Positions 8,350-16,326 of a stretch of DNA of 64,000 bases are shown here, piece after piece. The notes under the pieces are model-generated. The model was not told the DNA's origin and searched no databases. It saw only the letters and a program-made list of their open reading frames with translations. This stretch comes from Caenispirillum salinarum AK4. GTDB taxonomy: Bacteria > Pseudomonadota > Alphaproteobacteria > Rhodospirillales > Rhodospirillaceae. A program made the position numbers and the translations under genes. The stretch covers positions 124,001-188,000 of the forward strand of contig NZ_ANHY01000017.1 of assembly GCF_000315795.1 (NCBI RefSeq), given 5' to 3'. How positions within the stretch are numbered: position 1 is the first letter of the stretch; every line of letters begins with the position of its first letter.

Positions 8350-9831
8350 TTAGGCGCTGCGCAGGGCCACCGGCACGAAGATCTCGCCACCGTCGCGGCG
8401 CACCAGCAGCAGCACGCTGTCCTTCTCGGCCTTCTTGGCGGCGGAGACGGCGTCGATCACGTCCTGCGGCTTGGCGACCGTCGAGCCGTTGGCCTTGACG
8501 ATCACGTCGCCCTGGCGCAGGCCGCGCTCGGCGGCGGGGCCGGTGGGGTCCACCTGGGCGATGACGGCGCCCTCGGCGTCGGCATCCAGGCCCAGCTGCT
8601 CGGCCAGCTCCGGCGTCACCGGAGCCAGCGCGAGGCCCAACTCGCCCTTGCCCTCGATGGAGCCCTGGCCGTCACCCTCGGCGGAGGCCACCTGCTGGGT
8701 CGGCAGCTTGCCCAGTTCCACGGACAGGCTCTTTTCCTCGCCGTCGCGCAGGACCGTCAGGTCCACCGTCTCGCCGGGCTTGTAGGCGGCGATCATGCGC
8801 GGCAGGTCGCGCATTTCCTCGACCGGCTCGCCGTCGACGGCGGTGATGACGTCACCGGCCTCGACACCCGCGCCCATGGCCGGCGTGTCGGCGCTGACCT
8901 GGGAGACGAGCGCGCCTTCCGTGGTGCCCTCGGCCAGGTTCATCGCTTCGGCGATCTCCGGCGTCACCGGCTGAATGGAGACGCCCAGCCAGCCGCGGCG
9001 GACCTCGCCGTTCTCCTTGAGCTGCGCGATCACCGGCTTGGCGACGTTGGCCGGCACGGCAAAGCCGATGCCGACGCTGCCGCCGTTGGGGGAGTAGATG
9101 GCGGTATTGACGCCCATCACCGCACCGTCGGTGCTGAACATCGGGCCGCCCGAGTTGCCCTTGTTGATGGCGGCGTCGGTCTGGATGAAGTCGTCCAGCG
9201 GGTCGTTGCCGATGGCCCGGCCGCGGGCCGAGACGATGCCGGCGGTGACCGTGCCGCCCAGGCCGAAGGGATTGCCCACGGCCATGACCCAGTCGCCGAC
9301 CTTCAGGCCGTCGCTGTCGCCGAAGGAGACGAAGGGCAGGTCCTCCTCGCTTTCCACCTTCAGCAGGGCGATGTCGGTCTTGGGGTCGGTGCCGATGATC
9401 TCGGCGTCCAGGCTGGTGCCGTCGGTCAGCTTGATGCTGACGCTGTCGGCGCCGTCGATGACGTGGTTGTTGGTCACCACGTAGCCGTCATCGCCGTCGA
9501 TGATGAAGCCCGAGCCCAGGCCCACGGCCTTGCCGCCGGGCCCGCGCGGACCCTGGGGGGCTTCCGGGTGACCGAAGCGGCGGAAGAATTCCTCGAACGG
9601 CGAACCCTGGCCGAAGCGCTCCGACAGGTCGTCGGTGGCCTGGCGGACGGCCTTCTCGGCGGTGATGGTGACCACGGCCGGCGAAACCTTTTCCACCAGC
9701 GGCGAGAAGGTTTCCGGCATGGGCGCCGCGGCGGCGGTCTGCCCGACGGCGACCAGCGACGCACCGGCGGCAGCCAGCAGCAGGGCGGCGCGGCGGGTGC
9801 CGGCGCGGCGGAAGGTTAGGGGCGCTGTCAT
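8350..9831 (-). CDS. degP: Do/DegP-family periplasmic serine protease
   Basis: This 493-residue trypsin-like periplasmic protease/chaperone handles envelope protein quality control. A signal peptide (residues 1-36, ending A-A-A-A-P) precedes the protease domain with catalytic His123 (V-T-N-N-H-V-I), Asp153 (K-T-D-I-A-L-L-K) and Ser227 (G-N-S-G-G-P). Two PDZ domains follow (about 260-360 and 385-490), as in DegP rather than one-PDZ DegS. The LA loop contains a P-Q-G-P-R-G-P-G-G linker. The ATG at 9831 has AGGAGA about 10 nt upstream; a start 8 codons earlier lacks a site. It lies upstream of the two-component pair on the same strand, separated by a hairpin and 225 bp. Confidence 0.95.
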   Translation of the reverse strand: MTAPLTFRRAGTRRAALLLAAAGASLVAVGQTAAAAPMPETFSPLVEKVSPAVVTITAEKAVRQATDDLSERFGQGSPFEEFFRRFGHPEAPQGPRGPGGKAVGLGSGFIIDGDDGYVVTNNHVIDGADSVSIKLTDGTSLDAEIIGTDPKTDIALLKVESEEDLPFVSFGDSDGLKVGDWVMAVGNPFGLGGTVTAGIVSARGRAIGNDPLDDFIQTDAAINKGNSGGPMFSTDGAVMGVNTAIYSPNGGSVGIGFAVPANVAKPVIAQLKENGEVRRGWLGVSIQPVTPEIAEAMNLAEGTTEGALVSQVSADTPAMGAGVEAGDVITAVDGEPVEEMRDLPRMIAAYKPGETVDLTVLRDGEEKSLSVELGKLPTQQVASAEGDGQGSIEGKGELGLALAPVTPELAEQLGLDADAEGAVIAQVDPTGPAAERGLRQGDVIVKANGSTVAKPQDVIDAVSAAKKAEKDSVLLLVRRDGGEIFVPVALRSA

Positions 9832-10162
9832 TCGGTTCACTCTCCTGCGGACCATCGAAATGCGGTGTCATGGCCGGAGGGCCCGCCGATCGACCGCGCC
9901 GGCGGTGCGGACCTTGCGAGGGGCTCCGTCCGCCGGTGGGGATCACGTCCGCCCCACTCGAGGGGAGGGAGGGTTAGGCGGACAAGGCGGGGCGGCAAAG
10001 CCCTCGCGGCCATGACTTGATGCAATATGGTCCGACGCCCCTGACAGGCGCCTTGCGGCACGATGAACATTTCGTAAGGTTGGAGAGGACCTGAATGCCG
10101 ACGTATCGCGGATGATGTGTCGGCAAAATGTCGAGGTTTTCTTGACGAAACGACGCGGCCTG
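9832..10162. other. Intergenic region upstream of degP
   Basis: About 330 bp without a supported gene. It should hold the degP promoter (minus strand), but I could not fix -35/-10 boxes. One inverted repeat is visible at 10096-10125 (TGCCGAC / GTCGGCA, 16-nt spacer). A 6-bp GC stem (10154-10171) overlaps the rbsK stop codon and may contribute to rbs termination. Confidence 0.5.
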
Positions 10163-11083
10163 TCAGCCGCGCGCCACCAGTGCCTGAATCTCATCGGCCG
10201 TCGGTGCGGCGTCGGAGGCTCCGCGGCGGGTGGTCGCCAAAGCTCCGCAGGCGGCGGCGACGCGCACCGCTTCCTCCAGCGATGCCCCGGCGGCCAAGGC
10301 ATGGCCGAGCCCGCCGTTGAAGCAGTCGCCGGCCGCCACGGTGTCGATGGCCTCCACGGCGAAGGCGGGCATGAAGCCCTCGGCCTCGTCCTCGCGCCAG
10401 ACGACGCCGGCGGCCCCCATCTTGACCACGGCCCGCGACAGGCCGCGCTCCACCATGGCGCGGGCGGCGGCGAGCGCGCTGTCGCGGTCGGCGGGGCGGA
10501 TGCCGACCAGCGCCTCGGTCTCCGTCTCGTTGGGGGTCATCAGGTCGACGCTCCGCCATACGGTCTCGGGCAGGCCGCGACGCGGCGCGGGGGCCGGGTC
10601 CAGGATCACCAGCCCGCCGGCCTGGCGCACCATGGCGGCGGCCTCCATGGCCGGAGCCAGCGGAGTTTCCAGTTGCAGCAGCAGGACGCGCGTCTTGCGC
10701 AGCAGCGGCGCGATGCGCTCGACGTCCGTGTGGTCGAGTGCCATGTTGGCGCCGCCGATGACGGTAATGCTGTTCTCCGCCCTGGCATCGACCCCGATCA
10801 CCGCGATGCCCGTGGGGCTGTCGGGTGAGGCCTGAAGATGCGTGGTGGCGACGCCGAAGTGGGCGAGGCGCTCTCGCGCAAGCGTGCCGAAGGTGTCGAC
10901 GCCCGTGCGCCCGGCCAGTTCCACCGCGCCGCCCAGCCGCGCGACGGCGACGGCCTGGTTGGCGCCCTTGCCGCCCAGCCCGATCGCATAGCCGGAGCCG
11001 TGGACAGTCTCGCCGGGGCGGGGCAGGCGGTCGGCGTAGGCGACCACATCGACGTTGACGGAGCCGAAAACGGTGATGGTCAT
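10163..11083 (-). CDS. rbsK: Ribokinase
   Basis: This 306-residue PfkB-family kinase phosphorylates D-ribose to ribose 5-phosphate with ATP in the cytosol. The N-terminal G-S-V-N-V-D and G-G-K-G-A-N-Q-A-V-A motifs (residues 7-46) bind sugar. N-E-T-E near residue 180 is the metal/phosphate motif. The C-terminal signature D-T-V-A-A-G-D-C-F-N-G contains the anion hole and catalytic base Asp253. Length matches E. coli RbsK. It is the last gene of the rbs operon, 27 bp after rbsR. Confidence 0.95.
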   Translation of the reverse strand: MTITVFGSVNVDVVAYADRLPRPGETVHGSGYAIGLGGKGANQAVAVARLGGAVELAGRTGVDTFGTLARERLAHFGVATTHLQASPDSPTGIAVIGVDARAENSITVIGGANMALDHTDVERIAPLLRKTRVLLLQLETPLAPAMEAAAMVRQAGGLVILDPAPAPRRGLPETVWRSVDLMTPNETETEALVGIRPADRDSALAAARAMVERGLSRAVVKMGAAGVVWREDEAEGFMPAFAVEAIDTVAAGDCFNGGLGHALAAGASLEEAVRVAAACGALATTRRGASDAAPTADEIQALVARG

Positions 11084-11110
11084 GGCAAAACCTGTCGCGA
11101 AAGGGAAGGC

Positions 11111-12118
11111 TCAGCCTGCGCGGCGGACGGAGGCGCGCTCCACCAGCCGGGGCATGAGTTTGAGCACGCGGGGCAGCGCCGCCGCGCTTTCCAGATGGTT
11201 GATGATGGCGTCGGCGGCGCGGGTGCCCAGGTCGCGCGTGCCCTGGCGGATCGTGGTCAGCGGCGGGCTCATGTAGGCGGCCAGTTCGATGTCGTCATAG
11301 CCCATCACCGACACCTCGCCCGGCACGGAAAGCCCGGCCTCGCCGGCGGCGCACAACGCGCCCATGGCCGACATGTCGTTGAAGCAGAACACCGCCTGTG
11401 GGCGCCGCGCCGCCGGCCGGTCTAGCAGCGCCGTCATGGCCGCCTGGCCGCTGGCGACGGTCAGGTCGCCGGGGATGATCAGATCCGGGTCCAGGTCCAG
11501 GCCGGCGGTGTCCAGGGCGGCGCGGACCCCGGCCAGGCGCTCGGCCGAGCGGGGGTGGCGCTCCGGCCCCGTGATGCAGGCGATGCGGGAAAAACCATGG
11601 CCCGCCAGGTACTTGCCCGCCAGCACGCCGCCGGCATAGCTGTCGTCGGCGACCACCGAGACCCCGGGCGTTTCCTCGGCGTCCAGCGCCAGGGTCGGCA
11701 CGTCGGCGGCCTCGGCGAACTCGGCCGGGGCGGCGGGATCCATGTTCCCGGTCATGACCACCAGCGCGTCGATGCGCTTCATGCGGAGTGCCGCCAGATA
11801 GGCGTGCTGCTTGTCGGGATCATCCTCGGAGTTGCACAGCATCAGGCTGTAGCCGCGCGCGAAACAGGCCGACTCCACGCCCTGGATCACTTCGGCGAAA
11901 AAGGGGTTGGTGGAATTGGTGACCATCATGCCGATGGTGTGCGTGCGGTTGGCCTTCAGCGCCCGGGCGACGCCGCTGGGGGCATAGCCGAGCCGGTCCA
12001 CCGCCCCGCGCACGCGCTCCGCCGTTTCGGGCGCCACGAAGCGGGTGCCGTTGATGACGTGGCTGACCGTGGTGACGGACACCTCGGCGGCGCGGGCGAC
12101 GTCCTTGATGGTGGCCAT
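11111..12118 (-). CDS. rbsR: Ribose operon repressor (LacI family)
   Basis: This 335-residue LacI/PurR-type repressor starts M-A-T-I-K-D-V-A-R-A-A-E-V-S-V-T-T-V-S-H, the LacI-family helix-turn-helix and hinge, followed by a periplasmic-binding-protein-like effector domain (about 60-330) expected to bind ribose or a phosphorylated derivative. It is encoded within the operon it probably controls. The tandem GCAAACGTTTGC palindromes at 16207-16230, upstream of rbsD, are the likely operator. The order with rbsR before rbsK is swapped relative to E. coli. Confidence 0.92.
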   Translation of the reverse strand: MATIKDVARAAEVSVTTVSHVINGTRFVAPETAERVRGAVDRLGYAPSGVARALKANRTHTIGMMVTNSTNPFFAEVIQGVESACFARGYSLMLCNSEDDPDKQHAYLAALRMKRIDALVVMTGNMDPAAPAEFAEAADVPTLALDAEETPGVSVVADDSYAGGVLAGKYLAGHGFSRIACITGPERHPRSAERLAGVRAALDTAGLDLDPDLIIPGDLTVASGQAAMTALLDRPAARRPQAVFCFNDMSAMGALCAAGEAGLSVPGEVSVMGYDDIELAAYMSPPLTTIRQGTRDLGTRAADAIINHLESAAALPRVLKLMPRLVERASVRRAG

Positions 12119-12204
12119 GGGCGGCAGTCCTCAGGCGGGCGGCGAAGGGACGGGTGGAGAACGCCTTTGCGTCCTCCACCCATACGCAGGCGTAGGAAAC
12201 GCTT

Positions 12205-13086
12205 TTACTTCGTCACGGCCTGCAGGGGAACCGGCGTGTACTCCGGCACCTCTTCGCCCTGGGCGACCTTGGCGGCGGTTTCCACGCCCATCTCGCCGAT
12301 CTTGCCGGCCTGCTGGGCGATGGTCGCCAGCATGGAGCCGTCCTCGACCGCCGCCACGCCGTCGGCGGTGCCGTCGAAGCCGACCACGATGATGTCCCGG
12401 CCCGACGCCTGGACGGCCTTGATGGCGCCCAGGGCCATTTCGTCGTTGTGGGCGAACACGGCGTCGATCTCGGGCTGGGCCTGGAGGATGTTCTCCATGA
12501 CGTTCAGGCCCTTGGTGCGGTCGAAGTTGGCCGGCTGGCTGGCGACCACCTCGATGCCCTCCACCGGCTCCACGGCCTCGTGGAAGCCCTGGCCGCGGTC
12601 GCGCGCGGCCGAGGTGCCGGGCACGCCCTGCAGTTCCACCACCTTGCCCTGGCCGTCCAGCGCCTCGACGATCAGTTCGCCGGCCATCTTGCCGCCGGCC
12701 ACGTTGTCGGAGGCGATGTGGCTGACGACATCCCCGCCATTGGCGGCGCGGTCCAGCGTCACCACCGGCACGTCCTTGCGGTTGGCGGCGCGCACCGACG
12801 AGCGCACGGCGTCGCTGTCCGTCGGGTTGATGAGCAGGACCTCGATGTCCTGGTTCAGCACGTCCTCGACGTTGGCCAGTTCCTTGGCCGGGTCGTTCTG
12901 GCTGTCGAGCACCAGCAGGTCGTATCCCAGTTCCTTGGCCTTGCTTTCGGCCCCTTCCTTCAGGGTGACGAAGAACGGGTTGTTCAGGGTGGAGACCACC
13001 AGCGCCATGGTGTCGGCCGCCTGGGCCGCGACGGAGGAGCCGAGAAGCGCCGCCGAAGCCGCGGCCGCCATAAGTACCTTGCGCAT
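12205..13086 (-). CDS. rbsB: Ribose ABC transporter substrate-binding protein
   Basis: This 293-residue periplasmic ribose receptor has a signal peptide (residues 1-23, ending A-A-Q-A-A-D), then [16 protein letters not shown] near residue 26, which lines the sugar pocket in RbsB proteins. The D-S-Q-N-D-P (61-66), N-P-T-D-S-D-A and D-R-A-A-N-G-G segments and the late [10 protein letters not shown] motif (about 212) are all RbsB hallmarks. It is separated from rbsC by 86 bp and from rbsR by 86 bp. Confidence 0.95.
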   Translation of the reverse strand: MRKVLMAAAASAALLGSSVAAQAADTMALVVSTLNNPFFVTLKEGAESKAKELGYDLLVLDSQNDPAKELANVEDVLNQDIEVLLINPTDSDAVRSSVRAANRKDVPVVTLDRAANGGDVVSHIASDNVAGGKMAGELIVEALDGQGKVVELQGVPGTSAARDRGQGFHEAVEPVEGIEVVASQPANFDRTKGLNVMENILQAQPEIDAVFAHNDEMALGAIKAVQASGRDIIVVGFDGTADGVAAVEDGSMLATIAQQAGKIGEMGVETAAKVAQGEEVPEYTPVPLQAVTK

Positions 13087-13172
13087 GATGTACCTGCCTT
13101 TCTGGGTTTCTTGGACTGGTTGGGGGAAGAACAGGGTTTCCGTTACGGCCCCTTCGTGTCGTTTTCGGGGCG

Positions 13173-14162
13173 CTATCGGTTGGTTTTGCCGCGACTGTCC
13201 ACCAGCACGGCAAGCAGGATCACGGCGCCCTTGGCGATCATCTGGTAATAGGACGACACATCCATCAGGTTCAGCGCGTTGTTGAGCACGCCGATGATGA
13301 GCGCCCCGATCAGGGTGCCGAAAATGTACCCGCGCCCGCCCATGAGGCTGGTGCCGCCCAGCACGACGGCGGCGATGGCGTCCAGCTCATAGGCCGTGCC
13401 GGCGGTGGGCTGGGCGCTTTCCAGCCGGGCGGTCAGGATGATGCCCGCCAGCGCCGCCATCAGGCCCGAGACGGCGTAGACGGCGATCTTGACCCGCGTC
13501 ACCGAGATGCCGGCCAGGCGGGTCACCTGCTCGTTGCCGCCGACGGCGTAGACGTAGCGGCCAAAGCGCATCTGGCTCAGCACGAACCAGCAGACGATGA
13601 AGGCGAACGCCGCGATCAGCACCGGGACGGGAATGCCGAAGACGTACTCGCCGCCAATCGCCCAGAACGGGTCGGACATGGTGGTGATGGGGCGGCCGTC
13701 GGTATAGACCAGCGTCGCCCCGCGCAGCACCGTCATGCCCACCAGCGTCGCGATGAAGGGCTGCACGCCGCCGATGGCGATCACCACGCCGTTGGCCGCG
13801 CCCAGGGCCGCGCCCAGCGCCAGCGTCGCGGGCAGGGCGACCCACAGGCTTGCGTCCGCCGCCACCAGCGAGGCGCAGACCGCGCCCGTGAAGGCCAGCA
13901 CCGAGCCGACCGAAAGGTCGATGCCGGCTGTCAGGATGACGAAGGTCATCCCCATGGCGATGATGGCGTTGATGGACGTCTGCCGCAGGATGTTCAGCAG
14001 GTTGTCCACGGTCAGGAAGTTGGGGCTGAACAGCGACACCACGGCCATCAGCAGGATCAGGCCCACCAGAGACTTGTTGGCGGCCAGGAACCGCAGGACG
14101 GCCTTGCCGGCGCCCCCGTTGGCGGCGGTTTCGGCGGTGCGGGAGGTGGCGTTGCTGGGCAT
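13173..14162 (-). CDS. rbsC: Ribose ABC transporter permease
   Basis: This 329-residue inner-membrane permease has 8-10 hydrophobic helices. Family markers are [18 protein letters not shown] (about 75-92) and the EAA-like segment [19 protein letters not shown] (about 275-293). It forms the channel with RbsA and receives ribose from RbsB. It starts 12 bp after the rbsA stop. Confidence 0.95.
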   Translation of the reverse strand: MPSNATSRTAETAANGGAGKAVLRFLAANKSLVGLILLMAVVSLFSPNFLTVDNLLNILRQTSINAIIAMGMTFVILTAGIDLSVGSVLAFTGAVCASLVAADASLWVALPATLALGAALGAANGVVIAIGGVQPFIATLVGMTVLRGATLVYTDGRPITTMSDPFWAIGGEYVFGIPVPVLIAAFAFIVCWFVLSQMRFGRYVYAVGGNEQVTRLAGISVTRVKIAVYAVSGLMAALAGIILTARLESAQPTAGTAYELDAIAAVVLGGTSLMGGRGYIFGTLIGALIIGVLNNALNLMDVSSYYQMIAKGAVILLAVLVDSRGKTNR

Positions 14163-14174
14163 GATGTTCGTCCT

Positions 14175-15662
14175 TCAGGCCACGGCGCGTTCCATGATGC
14201 CCTCCTGCGTCGCCTGCCCGCGGTCGAACGACCCGGTCAGGCGGCCGTGGGACAGCACCAGGATGCGGTCCGACAGGCCCAGCAGCTCCGGCATGTCCGA
14301 CGACATGAGAAGCACGCACAGGCCCTGTTCCTTCAACTTGTTGATGAGCACATAGATTTCCCGCCGCGCCCCGACGTCCACGCCGCGCGTCGGTTCGTCC
14401 AGGATCACGATCTTGGGCTGGGTCAGCAGCGATTTTGCCAGCGACACCTTCTGCTGGTTGCCGCCCGACAGCGTGTTGACGGGGCAGTCCATGTCCGGCG
14501 CCTTGACGGCGAAGGCCTTCATGTATTCGGCGACGGCGGAGGTTTCGCGTCGACGGTCCACCACCGGCCCGCGCGACAGCCGCCCCAGCGCGCCGAGCGC
14601 CATGTTGAAGCGGATGGAATGGGGCTGGATCAGGCCGTCGGCCTTGCGGTCCTCGGTCACATAGGCGATGCCGGCGCGTACGCCGTCGCGCGGGCTTTTC
14701 AGCGGCACCGGAACACCGTCCACCTCAACCGTCCCGGTTTGCAGCCGGTTGGCACCGTAGATGGCGCGGGCAAGCTCGGTGCGTCCGGCGCCCATGAGGC
14801 CGGCGAAGCCGACCACCTCGCCGGCGCGGGCGGTGAAGGAGACGTCCTCCACGCCGTCGGCGACGGCGTTCTTCACCTCCAGCCGCACCTTGCCCGGCGG
14901 GCACTTGGCGTGGGGATACTGGTCGGTGATCTCGCGCCCGACCATGTGGCGGATCAGGTCCGCCTCCGTCAGGTCGGCGACGGTGCCGGTGTGGACCATC
15001 TGGCCGTCGCGCAGCACGGTCACGTCGTCGCACAGCGCAAAGATTTCAGAAAGCCGGTGGCTGATGTAGACGATGGCCTTGCCCTCGGCCTTCAGGGACC
15101 GGATGACCTCGAACAGGATGCGCGTCTCGACGTCGGTCAGGGCGTCGGTGGGCTCGTCCATGATGATGACTTCGGCGTCCAGCGACAGGGCGCGGGCGAT
15201 CTCCACCATCTGCTGGGTTCCGACGCCCATGCGCCCCAGCGGCGCGCCCGGCGACACATGGTCCTGCTTCAATCGCGCCAGAAGCCCGGCCGCGCGGGCC
15301 TTCATGGTGGACCAGTCGATGCTCCCGAAGCGCGTGCGCGGCTCGCGGCCCAGGAAGATGTTTTCGGCCACCGACAGACCGGGCAGAAGGTTCAGTTCCT
15401 GGTGGATGATGGCGATGCCGGCATCCATGGCCTGGCGCGGCGTATGGAATCGCACCGGCTGGCCCTTGAAGCGGATTTCGCCGCCTTTGTCGGGATCGTG
15501 GATGCCGGTGACGATCTTCATCAGCGTGGACTTGCCGGCGCCGTTCTCGCCTACCAGCGCCATGACGCGCCCGGCTTGAACGGCGAAGTCGACGTCGCGC
15601 AGCACGGTGACCGACCCGAAGGTCTTGCCGATGCCGTGAAGGGAAAGGAGCGGCGCCGTCAT
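14175..15662 (-). CDS. rbsA: Ribose ABC transporter ATPase (two fused NBDs)
   Basis: This 495-residue sugar-importer ATPase contains two nucleotide-binding domains. The first has a canonical Walker A (G-E-N-G-A-G-K-S-T, about 36-44) and Walker B (V-I-I-M-D-E-P-T-D-A). The second has a degenerate Walker A region (F-A-G-L-M-G-A-G-R-T-E, about 277), an L-S-G-G-N-Q-Q-K-V-S signature and Walker B (I-V-I-L-D-E-P-T-R-G-V-D-V-G-A). One weakened site is normal for RbsA. The ATG lies 34 bp after rbsD. Confidence 0.95.
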   Translation of the reverse strand: MTAPLLSLHGIGKTFGSVTVLRDVDFAVQAGRVMALVGENGAGKSTLMKIVTGIHDPDKGGEIRFKGQPVRFHTPRQAMDAGIAIIHQELNLLPGLSVAENIFLGREPRTRFGSIDWSTMKARAAGLLARLKQDHVSPGAPLGRMGVGTQQMVEIARALSLDAEVIIMDEPTDALTDVETRILFEVIRSLKAEGKAIVYISHRLSEIFALCDDVTVLRDGQMVHTGTVADLTEADLIRHMVGREITDQYPHAKCPPGKVRLEVKNAVADGVEDVSFTARAGEVVGFAGLMGAGRTELARAIYGANRLQTGTVEVDGVPVPLKSPRDGVRAGIAYVTEDRKADGLIQPHSIRFNMALGALGRLSRGPVVDRRRETSAVAEYMKAFAVKAPDMDCPVNTLSGGNQQKVSLAKSLLTQPKIVILDEPTRGVDVGARREIYVLINKLKEQGLCVLLMSSDMPELLGLSDRILVLSHGRLTGSFDRGQATQEGIMERAVA

Positions 15663-15696
15663 CGCATCGCCTCCATGCCGGAAAACCGTCGCGACC

Positions 15697-16116
15697 TTAA
15701 AAGATCACGCCGGAGTAGAGGATCACATTGGCGAACGGAGTGCACTCGCCGGTGCGCACGATGGCCTTGGTCGACGCGGTCAAGCGCTTGAACTCTTCAT
15801 GGGGAACGCGCTCCACGGCGATGGCGGCGCCCTGCGCCCGGCCGATCTTTTCCAGAAGGGTCGTCAGGCCGTCGAAAACGGCGGGATTGCGCTCGGGCAG
15901 TTCGGCGGCGATGACCGCGCGCTCCACCTGAAGCTCGCGGCCCACGGCGTCGACCACCTGCAGAAAGGAAGGAACGCCGGGGACCACCGCCACATCGATG
16001 CGGGCAGGGTCGGGAGGGAAGGGGAGACCCGAATCGCAGACGACCAGCCCGTCGGTATGGCCCATGCGGGAGACGGCATGGGACAACGGGGCGTTGAGAA
16101 GGCCGGTCTTCTTCAT
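15697..16116 (-). CDS. rbsD: D-ribose pyranase
   Basis: This 139-residue cytosolic mutarotase converts beta-pyranose ribose to the furanose form used by ribokinase. It begins M-K-K-T-G-L-L-N-A-P-L-S-H-A-V-S-R-M-G-H-T-D-x-L-V, with the catalytic His at position 20 in the G-H-T-D motif. It ends R-T-G-E-C-T-P-F-A-N-V-I-L-Y-S-G-V-I-F, a strongly conserved RbsD C-terminus. The ATG at 16116 has GGAGGA upstream; a longer reading from 16287 would translate the operator and is rejected. First gene of the rbs operon. Confidence 0.95.
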   Translation of the reverse strand: MKKTGLLNAPLSHAVSRMGHTDGLVVCDSGLPFPPDPARIDVAVVPGVPSFLQVVDAVGRELQVERAVIAAELPERNPAVFDGLTTLLEKIGRAQGAAIAVERVPHEEFKRLTASTKAIVRTGECTPFANVILYSGVIF

Positions 16117-16142
16117 GGCGGTGGTCCTCCGGCGGTAGGAGC

Positions 16143-16167
16143 CGACGGTGCGGGGGGAGAACCGTCG
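16143..16167 (-). other. Leader hairpin of the rbs operon
   Basis: Seven-bp arms CGACGGT / ACCGTCG around an 11-nt loop lie between the predicted rbs promoter and the rbsD ribosome binding site. This is a candidate 5'-UTR stem. Confidence 0.35.
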
Positions 16168-16181
16168 GGTGGTGCATGAGA

Positions 16182-16210
16182 ACTGTAGCGCTATCGTCAC
16201 GGCGACGCAA
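16182..16210 (-). promoter_or_regulatory. Predicted sigma-70 promoter of the rbs operon
   Basis: On the minus strand, TTGCGT (16210-16205) and TACAGT (16187-16182) are separated by exactly 17 bp and match -35 and -10 consensus at 3/6 and 4/6 positions. The -35 box overlaps the rbsD-proximal operator palindrome (16207-16218), fitting repression by RbsR. Confidence 0.5.
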
Positions 16211-16230
16211 ACGTTTGCGCAAACGTTTGC
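16207..16230. promoter_or_regulatory. Tandem LacI-family (RbsR) operators
   Basis: Two perfect 12-bp palindromes GCAAACGTTTGC abut each other with no spacer. Each has the central A-A-C-G-T-T core of LacI/PurR/RbsR operators. They sit upstream of rbsD and overlap the predicted -35 box. Centres are 12 bp apart. Confidence 0.85.
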
Positions 16231-16326
16231 GCAGGAATTGGCAGCGTGGCCCACCCGCTCATCCCAAGGGATGAAGCGGCCTGCCACTTCGTCCTTCTTT
16301 AGGATAGGCGTGCGGGCGGTGGCGGT

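Noticed and set aside
15697-16287. Extended rbsD reading frame beginning 57 codons upstream
   Set aside because: The extension translates the tandem operator and promoter, and the true N-terminus M-K-K-T-G-L-L-N with GGAGGA upstream matches the family.
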